A DNA stretch of 63,125 bases, taken from contig JAPKBM010000009.1 of assembly GCA_026421205.1 (NCBI GenBank), positions 1 through 63,125 of the forward strand. The letters run 5' to 3'. Source of the stretch: Planctomycetota bacterium. GTDB lineage: Bacteria > Planctomycetota > UBA1135. Of this stretch, positions 1 through 7,425 are shown piece by piece. A model generated the notes under the pieces. It was not told the DNA's origin. It ran no database searches and saw only the letters and a list, made by a program, of their open reading frames with translations. The position numbers were made by a program, and so were the translations under genes. Position 1 is the stretch's first letter; every line of letters begins with the position of its first letter.

Positions 1-20
1 AAATTGCGCGACTCTGTAGC

Positions 21-1682
21 TTAGAAGCCCATACCGCCCATACCGCCCATACCGCCCATACCGCCCATGGGGTCACCCCCACCGGCTGGCATCGCTGGCG
101 TCGGATCTGAGACTTCGCTCACAATTGCTTCTGTGGTGAGAAGCAAGGTAGAAACAGAAGCGGCGTTTTGCAGAGTAGTGCGCACCACCTTGGTGGGGTC
201 AATGATTCCCCCGGCAACGAGGTCTTCGTACACATCGGTGGCTGCGTTGTAGCCGTGAGCAAAGGTTTCCGCATTGCGCACTTTGTCGGCAACTAAGGAG
301 CCATCTTGCCCAGCGTTTGTAGCAATCTGACGGAGAGGCGCCTCAAGCGCACGACGAATAATATCGGCACCGTACTGCTGGTCACCGGCCAACTTTAATT
401 TGGCAACTTCAGCCTGAGCTCGAAGAAGGGAAGTGCCTCCACCTGGAAGAATGCCTTCTTCTGCTGCGGCACGAACCGCATGAAGCGCATCTTCCACGCG
501 AGCTTTCTTTTCTTTCATTTCAGCTTCTGTAGCAGCTCCAACATTGAGAACCGCAACACCACCGGCCAACTTGGCAAGGCGCTCTGTGAGTTTCTCTTTG
601 TCATAGTCCGACGTGGTCCGCTCTATTTCTGCGCGAATTTGGTCCATACGGCCCTTGATGTCATCTTTGCTCCCCGCACCCTCAATGATTGTCGTGTCGT
701 CCTTTGTAACGATGACGCGTTTTGCGGTGCCGAGGTCTTCCAGGGTGGCTGTGTCTAATTTATGCCCCATGTCTTCCATGAGAGCGGTGCCTCCGGTCAA
801 AACAGCAATGTCTTCCATCATGGATTTACGGCGATCTCCGAAGCCAGGAGCCTTGACAGCGACGGCCTTAAAGATACCACGCAACTTATTGACAACAAGC
901 GTTGCCAAAGCTTCCCCTTCAATATCTTCTGCCAAAATCAAAAGCGGCTTTCCGCTCTTGGCTACCTGTTCCAATAAAGGAAGCATGTCGCGGACATTAG
1001 AAATCTTCTTCTCAAAAATGAGGATATAAGGATCTTCAAGTTCTGCGGTTAAAGTCTCCGTGTCCGTGGCAAAGTGCGGCGACAAGTAACCCTTGTCAAA
1101 CTGCATTCCTTCCACCCACTCAATTTCCGTCTCTAATGAGCGGCCTTCTTCTACGGTGATGACACCGTCTTTTCCGACGCGCTCAAAAGCTTCGGCTAGC
1201 TTCTTGCCAATTTCAGGGTCATTGTTAGCAGCAACAGTACCGACTTGTTCAATTTCCTCTATGCCTTGTACTGGCGTAGATTGAGCATGAAGGTACTCGA
1301 CCACCGTTTTTACGGCAGTTTCAATGCCACGCTTCAGTTCAATAGGGTTGGCGCCCGCAGTGACATTGCGCAAGCCCTCTTCATAGATAGCTTCAGCAAG
1401 CACGGTGGCCGACGTCGTTCCGTCTCCAGCAAGGTCACTGGTTTTTGCAGAGACCTGACGCACAAGTTGTGCGCCGATGTTCTCGTAGCGGTTTTCCAGC
1501 TCGACTTCTCTTGCAACGGTTACGCCATCTTTTGTGATGGTGGGGGTGCCGAAAGATTTCTCAATGATGACATTGCGCCCACGTGGTCCCAATGTGACTT
1601 TGACTGCTGCGGCCAATTTTTTGACGCCTTGGCGGATGTGCTCTCTTGCCTCTTGATCAAATGCGATAGTTTTGTGTGCCAT
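21..1682 (-). CDS. groEL: Chaperonin GroEL (Hsp60)
   Basis: ATP-driven cytosolic folding chamber that works with the GroES lid. The 553-residue length is normal for the family. Visible landmarks are the N-terminal equatorial segment with TLGPRGRNV, the nucleotide-binding [11 protein letters not shown] near residue 86, the apical domain in the middle, the family signature [12 protein letters not shown] near residue 405, and a C-terminal tail of repeated GGM units ending in F, typical of bacterial GroEL. The ATG at 1682 is preceded by AAGGAA, a moderate ribosome binding site, and lies 15 bp after the groES stop, so the two form the standard groESL pair. The last 20 bases of the window edge contain no further gene. 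Assignment is essentially certain. Confidence 0.99.
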   Translation of the reverse strand: MAHKTIAFDQEAREHIRQGVKKLAAAVKVTLGPRGRNVIIEKSFGTPTITKDGVTVAREVELENRYENIGAQLVRQVSAKTSDLAGDGTTSATVLAEAIYEEGLRNVTAGANPIELKRGIETAVKTVVEYLHAQSTPVQGIEEIEQVGTVAANNDPEIGKKLAEAFERVGKDGVITVEEGRSLETEIEWVEGMQFDKGYLSPHFATDTETLTAELEDPYILIFEKKISNVRDMLPLLEQVAKSGKPLLILAEDIEGEALATLVVNKLRGIFKAVAVKAPGFGDRRKSMMEDIAVLTGGTALMEDMGHKLDTATLEDLGTAKRVIVTKDDTTIIEGAGSKDDIKGRMDQIRAEIERTTSDYDKEKLTERLAKLAGGVAVLNVGAATEAEMKEKKARVEDALHAVRAAAEEGILPGGGTSLLRAQAEVAKLKLAGDQQYGADIIRRALEAPLRQIATNAGQDGSLVADKVRNAETFAHGYNAATDVYEDLVAGGIIDPTKVVRTTLQNAASVSTLLLTTEAIVSEVSDPTPAMPAGGGDPMGGMGGMGGMGGMGF

Positions 1683-1697
1683 AATAATTTCCTTTTT

Positions 1698-2006
1698 TTA
1701 GCCAACAATGCCAAGGATGTCATCCTCAGACATGATGAGGTATTCGCCGCCTTCCCATTTCACTTCAGTGCCGGCGTATGAGGTGAAGAGAACGGTGTCA
1801 TTCTCTTTGACGGTGAAATCCGTGCGTTTGCCGTCTTCAAGACGACGACCTTCGCCAAGTGCGATAACCGTGCCTTCGGCAGGCTTCTCCTTCGCGGAGT
1901 CAGGTAAAACGATGCCACCTGCAGAAATCTCTGCAGCTTCGAGGCGTTTGATGAGGACTTTGTCACCCAAGGGGCGGATGGCAATTTGATTGGCGATTTC
2001 GGCCAT
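1698..2006 (-). CDS. groES: Co-chaperonin GroES (Hsp10)
   Basis: Forms the heptameric lid of the GroEL cage. The 102 residues begin with a conserved core reading IRPLGDKVLIKR. The mobile loop that touches GroEL is visible as EISAGGIVLPDS, and the later beta strands include LFTSYAGTEVKW. It is slightly longer than the usual 95-97 residues because of the N-terminal MAEIANQ. It lies 29 bp downstream of a receiver-domain gene and 15 bp upstream of groEL on the same strand. I see no CIRCE inverted repeat (TTAGCACTC-N9-GAGTGCTAA) in the short gap upstream, so HrcA control is not evident; the pair may be read from a promoter further upstream. Confidence 0.98.
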   Translation of the reverse strand: MAEIANQIAIRPLGDKVLIKRLEAAEISAGGIVLPDSAKEKPAEGTVIALGEGRRLEDGKRTDFTVKENDTVLFTSYAGTEVKWEGGEYLIMSEDDILGIVG

Positions 2007-2035
2007 GATGAAATTCTCTTCTTTAAGGGTTTGTG

Positions 2036-2404
2036 TTAGATCCGACGTGAAAAAACTTGCTCCACAGTGATGCGGAGGATTTCGGCTTGAACAGGCTTGT
2101 GCAACATCGTGACGGCGCCTAGTTCCATGGCGGCAGCCTCAATCGTGCTGGTGGGATTTCCTGTCATCAAAATGCTGGGGGTATTCTTGCCAGTACGGCG
2201 CAGATGCCCCAAAACTTCAATGCCAGACAGGCTAGGCATATGGACATCTAAAACAGAAAGATCAAAGGGTCCTTCCATTAAAAGGCGGAGCGCATCAGCG
2301 CCGTTGTCGGCAATCTCAATGGCAAAGCCCGGGCGATCCAACAAAGCTGCAATAGCTTGTCGACAATCTGCCTGGTCATCGGCCACGAGGATGCGGTAAA
2401 CCAT
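2036..2404 (-). CDS. Single-domain response regulator (CheY-like receiver)
   Basis: A stand-alone phospho-acceptor receiver of 122 residues with no output domain. The pattern is complete: acidic pocket ADD near residues 8-10, phospho-acceptor D53 in VLDVHMPS, switch threonine T81 in LMTGNP, and conserved lysine K103 in LHKPV. The ATG at 2404 (MVYRILVADD) is chosen over an upstream ATG at 2431, since the family fold begins there. It precedes groES by 29 bp in the same direction, so it probably shares a transcript with the chaperonin genes. No cognate kinase is adjacent, and the partner cannot be told from sequence. It may act in phosphorelay or protein-protein signalling. Confidence 0.9.
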   Translation of the reverse strand: MVYRILVADDQADCRQAIAALLDRPGFAIEIADNGADALRLLMEGPFDLSVLDVHMPSLSGIEVLGHLRRTGKNTPSILMTGNPTSTIEAAAMELGAVTMLHKPVQAEILRITVEQVFSRRI

Positions 2405-2545
2405 GCTGAAATACTGCAACCCGCGTGCCACCCCAAGATGTTTTTGTGATTTTGACCTAACCCATGGAAAAACAGGGAGTTAAGGCTTTTCTATAAGGCT
2501 GTAAAGCGGGTAAGACTGCCAGAGCGGCAGGTCAAGCTTGGCGGG

Positions 2546-2830
2546 TTACAGAACGGGGTCTTCTTCTTCCTCGCCGTCGTCGCCAAAATCTGGAGTGCCC
2601 TCTAAGAGCGCCTCTTCTTCTTGGACATCCGTCTCGGCTTCCGCTCGGAGTTCGCCTTCTTCCGTCACTTCCGAATCTGACCAAGAATCTACAGCCTCAG
2701 TGAGAGCGGTGGCGTTGAGGGATCCTCCACAAAGCAAACAGCGCGCACCCCCTTCTAAGGCCTCAACGGCTTCGGAGAAGGTGGCGATTTCGTACTGGCA
2801 CTGGGGGCAACCCAGCGGCGGAGTGCTCAT
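2546..2830 (-). CDS. Small acidic zinc-ribbon protein
   Basis: A 94-residue protein of unknown function. Two CxxC knuckles (C8/C11 and C31/C34) are spaced as in a zinc ribbon. The C-terminal half is very acidic, with runs of Glu and Asp, and is likely disordered. There is no signal peptide or membrane segment. It lies 9 bp after the TPR gene and upstream of the receiver gene on the same strand, so the three small proteins probably precede groESL in one transcription unit. Zinc binding is inferred from the cysteine spacing. The acidic tail could be an electrostatic interaction surface, but no partner can be named. Confidence 0.75.
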   Translation of the reverse strand: MSTPPLGCPQCQYEIATFSEAVEALEGGARCLLCGGSLNATALTEAVDSWSDSEVTEEGELRAEAETDVQEEEALLEGTPDFGDDGEEEEDPVL

Positions 2831-2839
2831 CCAGAGAGT

Positions 2840-3187
2840 CTACGCAGCGCGGAGCTTTGTCGCGAAGGCTTCCGTTTCAATGCCGGCGTTGAGGCCATTC
2901 ATCAAAACAGCCGACGCATCGTCGTAGCGCTCAAGCTCGTGCAGGACGAGGACAAGTTCGGCGATGGTTTCTGCGTCCGATGGGTTGGACTGGTAAGCTC
3001 GGCTGAGGAAGTCCACGGCGCCTTCGGAGTCACCCACAGCGTGGAGGACGATACCTAACTGGCGGGCAATTGAGACGTTTTGAGGGTCCTGGTGGAAGCC
3101 GTCAAGCAAGAGATTCGCAGCTGCGTGGAAACGACCTTCTTCGTGGAATTTGAGGGCGTCTTTGAGTATGGAAGAGGAATTTGACAT
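2840..3187 (-). CDS. Small TPR-repeat protein
   Basis: A 115-residue cytosolic protein made almost entirely of TPR-like helix pairs. Three units can be traced: ALKFHEEGRFHAAANLLLDG, LGIVLHAVGDSEGAVDFLSRA and LVLVLHELERYDDASAVLMN, each with the small-residue and Gly/Ala positions of the motif. No catalytic motif is present, so a scaffold or adaptor role is likely by family. It starts at the ATG at 3187, about 18 bp downstream of a 9-bp hairpin, and is the first gene of the minus-strand group that ends with groEL. Confidence 0.8.
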   Translation of the reverse strand: MSNSSSILKDALKFHEEGRFHAAANLLLDGFHQDPQNVSIARQLGIVLHAVGDSEGAVDFLSRAYQSNPSDAETIAELVLVLHELERYDDASAVLMNGLNAGIETEAFATKLRAA

Positions 3188-3204
3188 GGTATTTAAAGGG
3201 TTGT

Positions 3205-3228
3205 CCTTCCTCTATCGGCAGAGGAAGG
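3205..3228 (-). promoter_or_regulatory. Leader hairpin upstream of the TPR gene
   Basis: A perfect 9-bp inverted repeat (CCTTCCTCT / AGAGGAAGG) with a 6-nt loop lies 17 nt upstream of the TPR start codon. No T-run follows it on the minus strand, so it does not look like an intrinsic terminator. It is a candidate leader structure or operator ahead of the TPR to groEL gene group; function unknown. Confidence 0.35.
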
Positions 3229-3245
3229 TAAGTAACTTGACATAA

Positions 3246-3276
3246 AATAAGGCCGACCAAAAAGGTCGGCCTTATT
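3246..3276 (-). terminator. Rho-independent terminator after the matrixin gene
   Basis: A 13-bp perfect stem (AATAAGGCCGACC / GGTCGGCCTTATT) with a 5-nt loop, starting about 16 nt beyond the matrixin stop codon. On the minus strand the stem ends in an A/T-rich TTATTTTATG, giving the U-rich tail of an intrinsic terminator. It separates the protease pair from the downstream TPR/groE group. Confidence 0.85.
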
Positions 3277-3291
3277 CGTGGAACTAATGAA

Positions 3292-4599
3292 TTAGTTAAT
3301 CGTCAGCGTAATCATGTTGGAATCTTGGTAAGACCCACCTTCATCCACCATGGCTTCGATGTAAACTGTGACACCGGAAACACTGCCAGGGATTCGCTTG
3401 CTTGCTGCGCCGGTGCCGGCGGCATTGACCATACCTGTTCCGATGGCATTAATAGGCATTCCAAGGTCAAACTGGTGACCCCCGAATACGAAGCCCGCAT
3501 TGGAAAGAGACCAGTAAATACCAAATGGCTTGCTTGATGTGGCTCCCGTGAAGGAGTAGGTCACCCAAGTACCACCGCTGGAAGAAGAAGGCCCCGAAAG
3601 GGTGAGATCACCGCCTCCGCCACCACTTCCGCCACCGTAGTCAAAAGGTTGGCCATTTCCAAGAGACTCCTTGCCGCCGATGTCGTTTTTGATGTAAACA
3701 CCGCCCGTTTCAATGCCACTAGAAGGCACCGTAAAGGAAATTTGCGTTCCGCCATTGGTGGAGGAAAGGCTAGCCAATTTGTAGAAATCACCCCCGCTAT
3801 CCGTGGAGTTCAGTGTGTCACTGTTAAACCACAAACGGTTGTTACTTGTGCTGAAGTTGGCGCCTGTGGCAACGGCAGTGCCTCCACCCGCAAGGGAGCC
3901 TTGGATGCCCGTGAGCTCAGGAGCACCACTGCTCAGAACTCCGTAAATAGCCTGTACACCATCTTTATCATCACTATTAATGGAGCGGAAGTTGGTTGAG
4001 CCGTTTCCGGTTGCGTAGTACATCGTGGCGCCATTATTATTAGAGTGATCTAAGCCTAATGAATGGCCCAATTCATGACAGCCGACGTTTTGAATGCACA
4101 TTGCACTGCCGACCGTGCCAGGACCATCGGAAAAATTGAAGTCGTTATCCGCATATTCAATTTTCCAACCGCCGCCACCTGCGTAGCACCATGCAATAGC
4201 ACCTCCACCACCGACGTTCGGCGCAGAGCAAATGTCATTCCCGGTATTCCCTGCGCCAGAGGCGAGGCCGTTCCAGAGGAAGTTGAAGTTGGCACCGCCG
4301 TCTCCAAGATTATTTTGAGTACTGTCACCAGAGCCGTCACCGAAGGAATGAGAGCCCCATTCCGCACCGGCTTTCCAGAGAGCCATTTCAGCGCCCTGAT
4401 AGCCAGGCCAGTTTGCATCGGCCGTCTGGTTATTGTTGGAGGCCGAGTCATTGAAGTCATTCAAGACGCGATAGTCACGGTCGCCGACGCCCAAGCTAAA
4501 GCCGAGCGTGGCGTAGGCGTCGGCCTGGCGGTTCATGGTGAGGCTCGATGCGACGAGAAGAGCGGCAGAGCCGAGGAGGAATTTGGTGGGGGAGTTCAT
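3292..4599 (-). CDS. Secreted matrixin-type zinc metalloprotease
   Basis: Extracellular metzincin peptidase, 435 residues. An N-terminal signal peptide (SAALLVASSL core, cut likely near ADA-Y) is followed by the catalytic domain with HELGHSLGLDH, i.e. zinc ligands H175, H179, H185 and general base E176, and a Met-turn around M193. A beta-rich IPT/TIG-like segment follows (about 225-320), then a Gly-rich linker and a roughly 100-residue C-terminal beta domain resembling C-termini of planctomycete secreted proteins. The ATG at 4599 directly follows the TAG of the upstream gene and is served by a strong AAGGAGGG 7 nt away. The substrate is unknown. The pairing with a small secreted protein suggests they work together. 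Confidence 0.88.
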   Translation of the reverse strand: MNSPTKFLLGSAALLVASSLTMNRQADAYATLGFSLGVGDRDYRVLNDFNDSASNNNQTADANWPGYQGAEMALWKAGAEWGSHSFGDGSGDSTQNNLGDGGANFNFLWNGLASGAGNTGNDICSAPNVGGGGAIAWCYAGGGGWKIEYADNDFNFSDGPGTVGSAMCIQNVGCHELGHSLGLDHSNNNGATMYYATGNGSTNFRSINSDDKDGVQAIYGVLSSGAPELTGIQGSLAGGGTAVATGANFSTSNNRLWFNSDTLNSTDSGGDFYKLASLSSTNGGTQISFTVPSSGIETGGVYIKNDIGGKESLGNGQPFDYGGGSGGGGGDLTLSGPSSSSGGTWVTYSFTGATSSKPFGIYWSLSNAGFVFGGHQFDLGMPINAIGTGMVNAAGTGAASKRIPGSVSGVTVYIEAMVDEGGSYQDSNMITLTIN

Positions 4600-5148
4600 C
4601 TACTTGCCCTCCTTTTGAGTGTTCTGAATTTTCGCAATGGCCACTTTGAGATCGGCGATGCGTAGGTTGTTTTCGATGGCGAAGTCTTGGCCTTTTCCAA
4701 GGACAACCGCACCTTTGCGGGTTTGAACTTCACGGTAGAGACCTCCGTAAGTCGCGAAGAGGCAACGGTCTATGTTGCTTCCCCAGGAATCAATCGGGGC
4801 GGAAAAGGCAATAACTTTACTGCCAACGCGGTAGTCTGCAACGGAAGGCATGCTGGAAACGAGTTCCGTTTCTCCTTGATGAGTCCCACCCATGAAAGCC
4901 ATTTCAAGAGTGCGAGGTTGTCCGGTGTAGAGGTCTTCGCCCTCTACAGTGACCACGGTGAAGATGCGCGCCCAGTCAGTGTCATCAATGGTGGAGCGGG
5001 TGGTGGTGACTTCAGTGACGGTTCCACGGACACAGGCGTCCGTTTTTCCAACCATTTCGTCTAAAGTGAGAGCTTCAATACAAGCAAGGGCACCGCCCAC
5101 AAGGGCGAGACCACAGGCTGCAGAAGCCAAGAGAGGTGCGATTTTCAT
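4600..5148 (-). CDS. Secreted protein of unknown function paired with the matrixin
   Basis: A 182-residue exported protein. A hydrophobic signal peptide (APLLASAACGLALVGGALA) ends just before CIEALTLDEMV. The mature part looks beta-rich: a strand pattern CVRGTVTEVTT, VVTVEGEDLYTG, MAFMGGTHQG and VGSKVIAFSAPI, reminiscent of small OB-like secreted domains often seen beside metalloproteases, but I do not recognise a named family. Three mature-region cysteines could form a disulfide. The ATG at 5148 (MKIAPLL) is preferred over one at 5190, because the signal peptide begins there. The stop codon is immediately followed by the matrixin start, so translation is coupled. A protease inhibitor, chaperone or accessory role is a guess. 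Confidence 0.75.
   Translation of the reverse strand: MKIAPLLASAACGLALVGGALACIEALTLDEMVGKTDACVRGTVTEVTTTRSTIDDTDWARIFTVVTVEGEDLYTGQPRTLEMAFMGGTHQGETELVSSMPSVADYRVGSKVIAFSAPIDSWGSNIDRCLFATYGGLYREVQTRKGAVVLGKGQDFAIENNLRIADLKVAIAKIQNTQKEGK
4607..4614 (-). promoter_or_regulatory. Strong ribosome binding site of the matrixin gene
   Basis: AAGGAGGG lies 7 nt before the matrixin ATG and inside the last codons of the upstream gene. It is one of the few strong Shine-Dalgarno sequences in this window, suggesting the protease is translated well despite being the second gene. Confidence 0.7.
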
Positions 5149-5154
5149 GAAATT

Positions 5155-5184
5155 AAGGAGGGGAAAGGGGGAAGGGGAGGAAAA
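5155..5184. repeat. 30-nt polypurine, G-rich tract
   Basis: An uninterrupted purine run with tracts GGGG, GGGGG and GGGG separated by A residues, directly upstream of the start codon at 5148 of the minus-strand gene. The mRNA there is pyrimidine-only, which excludes a Shine-Dalgarno. The plus strand could form a G-quadruplex or triplex. Confidence 0.5.
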
Positions 5185-5346
5185 CCCCAAGGTTCCGCTG
5201 TGTCGCGGAGAAGGGTTTCTGTAAAGAAGGACGGGGATACGCCCAGTTGGTTCCCTCTATTTGTACTCGGATTTAGTCAAGTGAAATGCAATTTTCTGCC
5301 GAAATGTAGAAGAATGCGGGTTTTTCGTAGATTTATGGAACGAAAT

Positions 5347-5374
5347 CCCCCTTTTGGGGGTCCAATTCATTGGA
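5347..5374. promoter_or_regulatory. Two adjacent small inverted repeats upstream of the first subtilisin
   Basis: CCCCC-TTTT-GGGGG is followed directly by TCCAA-TTCA-TTGGA. Each has 5-bp arms and a 4-nt centre. They lie in the 271-bp divergent region between the matrixin-pair genes and the first subtilisin gene, just before a possible promoter. They could be an operator pair or a leader structure. The rest of this region shows only the polypurine tract and a 15-nt motif shared with the 62.5 kb region. Confidence 0.3.
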
Positions 5375-5378
5375 TGTC

Positions 5379-5407
5379 TCGTCACCTGCCTTCTTCATCC
5401 GTCTAAT
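5379..5407 (+). promoter_or_regulatory. Possible promoter of the first subtilisin gene
   Basis: TCGTCA and TCTAAT are separated by 17 bp. The -10 matches 5 of 6 consensus positions, the -35 four of 6. Its 3' edge is 12 nt from the ATG at 5420, implying a leader of only a few nucleotides. Confidence 0.25.
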
Positions 5408-5419
5408 CAAACACATTCC

Positions 5420-7366
5420 ATGCTGCTAAGTTGCGCCCTTTTCGTTCTCCAAGTTGGGGTTTCTGCTCCGATTGAGCGGGATCGTTGGGTCCACCCCACC
5501 CAATTCCACCTGAAATCTCTCCTTTGGGATACTCAAGAGCCCCTCCCTTCTGTTCCATCGGCTTTGGCGTGGAGCCGGGCAGAGGCCTTGGATGCGGGGT
5601 ACTGGTTTGTGCAAACACAGCCAGGCCAGTATCAGGCTACCCGGAAGTGGGTGCAGGATGGGGGCGGGCAGGCTTTTGATTACCTGCCCCACAATGGGTT
5701 TGAAGCTCGGCTGACTTCGGCTCAAGTGGCCTTAATGCACGGAGCAGTACAAGCTTTGGTTCCGGTACACCCGGCTTGGAAGGTGAGCCCACGCTTAGGC
5801 CAGTATCAAACAAATCACGAAGATGCTGCTGGCCGTTTATTGTTGGCGGTAGAGTTTTGGCCAGACCGAGATTTGGAGCATGAGGAAATGCTTCTCATGG
5901 AATCCGGCGCCGACGTTTTGGAAACGCACGCATCCGGTCGGTATTTGCGTGCCTTGGTTTTGATGCCGTTACATCGAGTGCCGCACATCCTTCGCTTGTC
6001 GGGCGTGAAGTGGGTGGAAGAATCCGCACCGGCGGTTTTTCGAAATGACGACGCTCGGTGGATTTTGCAAACGAATCAACCGAACTGGATGCGCTTGTGG
6101 GGGAAAGGCCTCACGGGTGCTGGTGTGACGGTCGGCCATATCGATGGACGTGTTTATGAAAACAGTTGTTATTTCAATGATCCCAGTGGCGCGTCCCCAG
6201 GGCCAAACCACCGAAAGATTAAATGGATGTCATCTGGCTTCGGAGCTGATTCTCATGGCACACATACCGCGGGAACGGCTGTGGGTGACAGCCGACCTTA
6301 TGGTTCTTCTAGTGGGTCAGGGATGGCACCGGATGCATGGTTGGTGCATGAAACGGATTTGCCGAATAGCACGAACTTGTTAGCAAAGTTGGATAACGCA
6401 CATTCTTATGGCGCGCGTATTCACACCAATTCGTGGGGAAATGACTACACCACAGATTATGACAACTGGACGCGGGATATTGACGCGTACTCTCACGATA
6501 ATGAAGACGGCCTCGTTCTCTTTGCGGTAACGAATCGAACGAATATTAAAAACCCAGAGAATGCCAAGTCCTCTCTTTCTGTGGGTGCAACGGAGTTGAA
6601 CAACCCAGATCTTCATGCTTCTGGTGGTATGGGCCCTACGGCGGATGGGCGGATTAAGCCCGAGGTTATGGCACCGGGCTGCTCGCTGACGTCGGCGGCA
6701 GCAGGCGCAAATTGTTTGACAATGTCGCTCTGTGGAACTTCGATGGCTGCCCCTGTCATTGCAGGGGGTTCCGCTTTAATTAAGCAATACTTCGAGGACG
6801 GATTTTATGCGTCGGGTCGCGCGAACCCCGCATCAGGATTTACTCCATCCGGCTCTTTACTGCGGGCTTGCATGGCAAACAGCGGCGTGGATTTAGTGAG
6901 CGAACCCGGCTATCCCAGCTGGCGAGAAGGCTGGGGCCGGCCCTTGTTGGACGATGTTATCTATCTTAAAGGAGATGTACGGCAACTTCGTGTCGTGGAC
7001 ATCCCGCATGCGCAAGGGGTTTCGCATCATCAAACACGGTCTCGCAAGATGGACATCCCTGTTGGAGCGGGTGATTTGCGCATTACTATGGCTTTCGCCG
7101 ACGAACCCGGAAGCGCTTTCGCCTCTCTCCCCGTAGTCAATGACTTAAGTTTGCTCGTCGTTGACCCCAATGGGGTCCGCTACTCAGGTAATATTTTGAA
7201 TACTTTTTCCGGAACATCTTTCCCGGGAACCGTGTCTAAAGACCATCTCAACACCCTTGAAACCGTTTTGGTGCCCAATCCGGTGCCTGGAAAATGGACC
7301 GTCAGAGTAGAGGGGACGGACGTATTGGTTGGGCCGCAAGGCTTTGCCGTCGTGGCAACCTTCTAA
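5420..7366 (+). CDS. Secreted subtilisin-like serine protease (S8), first of a tandem pair
   Basis: Exported serine protease of 648 residues. A short signal peptide (LLSCALFVLQVGVSA) is followed by a roughly 190-residue N-terminal region, and then the S8 catalytic domain with the triad D242 (VGHIDGR), H279 (DSHGTHTAGTA) and S441 (CGTSMAAPV). A C-terminal beta domain (about 540-648) contains FADEPGSAF and NDLSLLVVDPNG, as in kumamolisin/KP-43-like subtilases. The ATG at 5420 is chosen because the signal peptide starts there; the frame is open upstream. It is about 60 bp before a clear paralog with the same layout, so the two arose by tandem duplication. Cysteines near the catalytic site suggest disulfides and extracellular action. 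The substrate is unknown. Confidence 0.92.
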   Translation: MLLSCALFVLQVGVSAPIERDRWVHPTQFHLKSLLWDTQEPLPSVPSALAWSRAEALDAGYWFVQTQPGQYQATRKWVQDGGGQAFDYLPHNGFEARLTSAQVALMHGAVQALVPVHPAWKVSPRLGQYQTNHEDAAGRLLLAVEFWPDRDLEHEEMLLMESGADVLETHASGRYLRALVLMPLHRVPHILRLSGVKWVEESAPAVFRNDDARWILQTNQPNWMRLWGKGLTGAGVTVGHIDGRVYENSCYFNDPSGASPGPNHRKIKWMSSGFGADSHGTHTAGTAVGDSRPYGSSSGSGMAPDAWLVHETDLPNSTNLLAKLDNAHSYGARIHTNSWGNDYTTDYDNWTRDIDAYSHDNEDGLVLFAVTNRTNIKNPENAKSSLSVGATELNNPDLHASGGMGPTADGRIKPEVMAPGCSLTSAAAGANCLTMSLCGTSMAAPVIAGGSALIKQYFEDGFYASGRANPASGFTPSGSLLRACMANSGVDLVSEPGYPSWREGWGRPLLDDVIYLKGDVRQLRVVDIPHAQGVSHHQTRSRKMDIPVGAGDLRITMAFADEPGSAFASLPVVNDLSLLVVDPNGVRYSGNILNTFSGTSFPGTVSKDHLNTLETVLVPNPVPGKWTVRVEGTDVLVGPQGFAVVATF

Positions 7367-7380
7367 ATTCGTGCTAGAGT
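7352..7380 (+). promoter_or_regulatory. Possible promoter of the second subtilisin gene
   Basis: GTGGCA and TAGAGT are separated by 17 bp, each matching 4 of 6 consensus positions. It overlaps the end of the first subtilisin gene, so the second gene may have its own transcript with a leader of about 40 nt. Confidence 0.3.
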
Positions 7381-7425
7381 AATTCTTGGGCAATTCGCCT
7401 TCATCCATCTTTCATCCCCATTCTC

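Noticed and set aside
1983-2035. CIRCE heat-shock operator before groES
   Set aside because: Looked for TTAGCACTC/GAGTGCTAA; not present.
2518-2535. CTGCC/GGCAG hairpin as terminator after the zinc-ribbon gene
   Set aside because: Only 5 bp and no T-run on the minus strand.
4063-4665. 200-codon frame opposite the matrixin gene
   Set aside because: Antisense to a gene with clear catalytic motifs; no recognisable domain.
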